From Bacteroidota bacterium (GTDB lineage Bacteria > Bacteroidota > Bacteroidia > B-17B0 > Aurantibacillaceae), in the NCBI GenBank assembly GCA_018267825.1, contig JAFDXR010000001.1:46284-110283 (forward strand): a DNA stretch of 64,000 nt, read 5' to 3'. Positions 61,259 through 64,000 of the stretch are shown here, piece by piece. Position 1 is the stretch's first letter, and each line of letters begins with the position of its first letter. A program made the translations under genes and the position numbers. The notes beneath the pieces are model-generated. The model searched no databases and was not told the DNA's origin. It was given only the letters and a program-made list of their open reading frames with translations.

Positions 61259-62545
61259 ATGCTGTCTCTTCCCTATACCACTGCCGCCGAAGCCTTGTCT
61301 GTATTAAAGCCAGGCGATCATGTGTTTATACAAACCGCTGCTGCTGCACCTCAGCAATTAATCCGGGCCATGGTCGACCAGGCCTCACGATTATCGGATA
61401 TTTCGATATACCATTTGCATACAGAAGGAGCCGCACCTTATGCTTCCGAAGCATACAAAGGCATTTTCAATACACATTGTTTTTTCATTGGTGCCAATAT
61501 GCGCGAAGCAGTAAACACAGCCAATGCCGATTACATTCCTGTTTTTCTGAGCGAAATACCGGCCCTGTTCCGTAAAGACATTATTCCTGTAAATGTAGCC
61601 CTGCTGCAGGTATCGCCCCCCGATGCGCATGGCTTTTGCAGCCTGGGTGTTTCGGTAGATGTGGCCCCGGCCGTTATTGACCGTGCACAATACCTTATTG
61701 CACAGGTAAATCCCAATATGCCGCGTACACATGGCGGTGGACTCATTCACACTTCACGCTTTCATGCCCTGGTAGAAGTAAACGACCCTATTCCGGAAGT
61801 ACATGTAGGTGCCGCCAATGAAACGGAAGATAAGATCGCTGATTATGTAGCCGGTCTTGTAGAGGATGGTGCCACACTGCAAATGGGTATCGGCAAAATA
61901 CCAGACGCTGTGCTTGGCAAACTGGTAAATCATAAGCAGCTTGGTATACACACCGAAATGTTCTCTGACGGTGTGATCGATCTTGTGGAAAAAGGTGTGA
62001 TAACGGGCGAATTAAAAAAGAAACACCCTCATAAAATCATTGCAGGCTTCGTGACGGGTACACGTAAACTATACGATTATATACACGACAACCCTTTGTT
62101 CGAATTGCACGATGCTGCTTATGTAAACGACACCTATGTCATTATGCAAAACCCGAAGGTGACTGCCATTAACAGTGCTGTGGAAATTGATCTTACGGGG
62201 CAGGTCTGTGCCGATTCTATCGGTTCCCATCTGTATTCGGGAGTTGGCGGACAAATGGATTTTATCCGCGGGGCTTCTCTTTCAGAAGGTGGCAAACCCA
62301 TTATTGCCATGCCTGCCTGTACATCGCATGGAGTCTCAAAACTGGTGAGCACGCTCAAACTGGGTTCAGGTGTTGTAACAACACGCGCACATGTGCATTA
62401 TGTGGTTACCGAATATGGCGTTGCAAACCTCTATGGTAAAAACATAAAACAACGCATCCGGGAACTTATCCGTATAGCTGCACCTGAACACCGCGATACG
62501 CTTGCCCGCGAGGCCTTTGATCTCTGGAAAGTAAATGCAGGTTAA
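61259..62545 (+). CDS. Acetyl-CoA hydrolase / CoA-transferase (4-hydroxybutyrate-CoA-transferase-like)
   Basis: A 428-residue family I CoA transferase from ATG 61259 (an earlier start at 61190 adds a non-matching leader). Seen: GAAPYASEAYKG, the active-site HTEMFSDG with E233, and GVGGQMDFIRGAS then GGKPIIAMPA, which bind CoA. It moves CoA between acyl groups, for example acetyl and 4-hydroxybutyrate or succinate. The exact acid is not fixed by sequence. Confidence 0.9.
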   Translation: MLSLPYTTAAEALSVLKPGDHVFIQTAAAAPQQLIRAMVDQASRLSDISIYHLHTEGAAPYASEAYKGIFNTHCFFIGANMREAVNTANADYIPVFLSEIPALFRKDIIPVNVALLQVSPPDAHGFCSLGVSVDVAPAVIDRAQYLIAQVNPNMPRTHGGGLIHTSRFHALVEVNDPIPEVHVGAANETEDKIADYVAGLVEDGATLQMGIGKIPDAVLGKLVNHKQLGIHTEMFSDGVIDLVEKGVITGELKKKHPHKIIAGFVTGTRKLYDYIHDNPLFELHDAAYVNDTYVIMQNPKVTAINSAVEIDLTGQVCADSIGSHLYSGVGGQMDFIRGASLSEGGKPIIAMPACTSHGVSKLVSTLKLGSGVVTTRAHVHYVVTEYGVANLYGKNIKQRIRELIRIAAPEHRDTLAREAFDLWKVNAG

Positions 62546-62555
62546 ATAAAAGCAA

Positions 62556-62894
62556 TTATTCGCTTTCCATCATGTGTTTCAGATCACGGATGGCTTCTGC
62601 CATGTTTTTCTTCTGCTCGGCAAGCTTTTCTTTTGTTTCGGCTTTGCCCAGTGCCAGCTGAACTTCGAGATGTTCAATTTTTGCTTTCAGCTTTTCATAC
62701 TTCGCTTTGTTAGTTTCGAATTTCGATTTAACCTCAGCTTTCATGTCGGCCATTTCATGACGCGCTTCTTTCTTTACATCTTCCCATTTATCTGAAAGCT
62801 CAGCTTTTCCAAGCGCAGCCTGCACCTGAAGTTCTTCAATTTTGGTATTTACATTCTTAAAGAATGACGATACACGATCTCCTATATGACTCAT
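62556..62894 (-). CDS. Small coiled-coil protein with internal repeat
   Basis: A 112-residue, wholly helical, Lys/Glu-rich protein without a signal peptide. Two copies of a segment are visible: KIEELQVQAALGKAELSDK (about 18-36) and KIEHLEVQLALGKAETKEK (about 71-89). Apolipoprotein-like in composition; function unknown. Confidence 0.7.
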   Translation of the reverse strand: MSHIGDRVSSFFKNVNTKIEELQVQAALGKAELSDKWEDVKKEARHEMADMKAEVKSKFETNKAKYEKLKAKIEHLEVQLALGKAETKEKLAEQKKNMAEAIRDLKHMMESE

Positions 62895-62943
62895 AAGTAA
62901 TAAATTTAGTTTACATTAAAGGTACTGGTCCAATATAAACATA

Positions 62944-63621
62944 TTATGACCTCAATAGGTTCAATACATGATCTTCGTCAGCCCACTCCGGCTTCGGAGC
63001 TTCAAATACCATAGCCCGGCCATCAAGCGGATGGCTTATATCCAGGCGAACGGCGTGGAGAGCAATAGCATCGGGCAGATAACTCTCCGCTGAACCATAA
63101 AGGCTGTCGCCTATAATAGGGCAATCAATACTGGCCAGCTGGGCCCTGATCTGGTGAAACTTACCGGTATGCAGTTGTATGTCCCATTTAAAAAAACGTC
63201 CCAGAGTATGAACACTGTAATCCAGTACCGCTTTTTCGGCAAAGGGTGTTCCTTCAGGCACTAATGCTGCTTTTTTCTTTTCCTTGCGATGCCAGTGCTC
63301 CAGAGTTCCTTTCAGTTCCAATGACTGCTGAATAGTAAGTGCCTGGTAATATTTTGATACCTGGCGCTGTGCAAATTGTTCGCTAAGGTTCCGCAGGTAG
63401 TCTTTGTTTTTGGTAAACAGTACCACCCCACTCACGGGCCTGTCGAGCCGGTGCAAATGCTGGGCATAGGGAACTTTCTCCCCGGTCTTTGTTTTCAGAT
63501 ATTGCTTCACCTGCTGCCGGAGGTTCAGAAAATTATTGCGATCGGGTTCCACCATCAATCCGGCTGGTTTATGGCAAACCAGGAGAATATCGTCTTCGTA
63601 TATAATGGCAGGTATCTGCAT
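62944..63621 (-). CDS. RluA-family pseudouridine synthase
   Basis: A 225-residue enzyme that turns uridine to pseudouridine in rRNA or tRNA. The catalytic motif is HRLDRPVSG (57-65) with D60. HTGKFHQIRAQLA and GDSLYG are also present. There is no S4 domain, so it is of the short RluA type. Which RNA it acts on is unknown. Confidence 0.93.
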   Translation of the reverse strand: MQIPAIIYEDDILLVCHKPAGLMVEPDRNNFLNLRQQVKQYLKTKTGEKVPYAQHLHRLDRPVSGVVLFTKNKDYLRNLSEQFAQRQVSKYYQALTIQQSLELKGTLEHWHRKEKKKAALVPEGTPFAEKAVLDYSVHTLGRFFKWDIQLHTGKFHQIRAQLASIDCPIIGDSLYGSAESYLPDAIALHAVRLDISHPLDGRAMVFEAPKPEWADEDHVLNLLRS

Positions 63622-63675
63622 AAACCCGCAAGATAAGCAAAAGCATTTTAGTAGATTTCATACCTTTACAAAACC

Positions 63676-64000
63676 ATGCAACCAGAAACCGAAACCGAAG
63701 AACTCACCGAAGTAAAAACGCTGGAAAGTGAAGAGCGACAAACCATTGTACACTGCAAATGCAGTATAGAAAATGCGGAAGCCTTCAGGATCTGGCCCAG
63801 CACTTACCTTGTAGAGCATGGCAGCGACCGAAGGGCCAAACTCCTGACGGCATTCAACATTTCATTTGCTCCACAATGGACCCTGAACGATGGACGGGGC
63901 TTTACGCTTGTATTTGAGGGGCTCAGCAAGGGGTGTAAATCGTTTGATCTGATTGAAATGATTCCACAGGCCGGAGGCTTTGAGGTATTCAATATTCCAC
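63676..64000 (+). CDS. Hypothetical protein, partial at window edge
   Basis: ATG at 63676, open to the right edge (108 codons). It begins with an acidic stretch (ETETEELTEVKTLESEE), then HCKCSIENAEAFRIWPSTYLVE and RGFTLVFEGLSKGCKSFDLIE. No family is recognised. It is divergent from the pseudouridine synthase gene; the rest is outside the window. Confidence 0.65.
   Translation, partial: MQPETETEELTEVKTLESEERQTIVHCKCSIENAEAFRIWPSTYLVEHGSDRRAKLLTAFNISFAPQWTLNDGRGFTLVFEGLSKGCKSFDLIEMIPQAGGFEVFNIP

Overview
The window is from a member of the Bacteroidota. The evidence is a gliding-type / type IX secretion (T9SS) protein set (two gliding-motility-associated C-terminal proteins, three type A sorting-domain proteins, a PorP/SprF-like protein), a TonB-dependent receptor, a bacterial geranylgeranylglyceryl-phosphate-synthase homologue, a DUF4139 protein and repeated promoters of the Bacteroidota form (TAnnTTTG at -7). 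I cannot assign an order or genus.

Bases 1 to about 17,880 look like an integrated genomic island. Its right end lies in a tRNA-Glu(TTC) gene (17,838-17,912, minus strand). A large serine recombinase (16,232-17,878) runs into the 3' half of that tRNA. Left of it sit four small genes of unknown function (14,222-16,204), two of which look like paralogues of each other. Then comes a repeat-rich non-coding stretch (13,713-14,221) with 10-bp and 20-bp tandem repeats and a 34-bp direct repeat. From 13,712 leftwards, on the minus strand, is a tightly packed defence operon: a Wadjet/MksBEFG-type condensin system in the order jetA-jetB-jetC-jetD; then a nitrilase-fold protein with an intact Glu-Lys-Cys triad; then a Rad50/SMC-like ATPase with a zinc hook and an unusual N-terminal extension; then a possible 33-codon gene; then a Cap4-like nuclease fused to a STAND-type NTPase that runs off the left edge. 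The nitrilase/SMC pair, embedded between two recognisable anti-phage or anti-plasmid modules, is the best candidate for an undescribed system. Its logic resembles Lamassu / ABC-three-component systems, but with a nitrilase in the effector position and no separate third gene.

Bases 17,900 to 64,000 look like the ordinary chromosome and are visibly less AT-rich. Going right: an acyltransferase, a DUF502 protein and a deoxyhypusine-synthase-like enzyme; a TonB receptor / DUF5689 lipoprotein / secreted OB-fold protein cluster (21.6-26.8 kb); two large T9SS type B SprB-repeat proteins (27.5-34.9 kb); ahcY; a phosphopantetheinyl transferase, GGGP-synthase and ThiE/TenI-like run; an iron-associated operon of porin, Tat-exported Rieske lipoprotein, imelysin and di-haem oxidoreductase (38.7-42.9 kb) behind a Fur/PerR-like box; small enzymes and regulators; a microcystin-dependent (tail-collar) protein behind a long inverted repeat; a giant T9SS protein made of 228-bp repeats (49.9-55.8 kb); an ECF sigma factor coupled to a membrane protein with an external formylglycine-enzyme-like domain; then DUF4139, PorP/SprF, a CoA transferase, an RluA-type pseudouridine synthase and a gene cut by the right edge.
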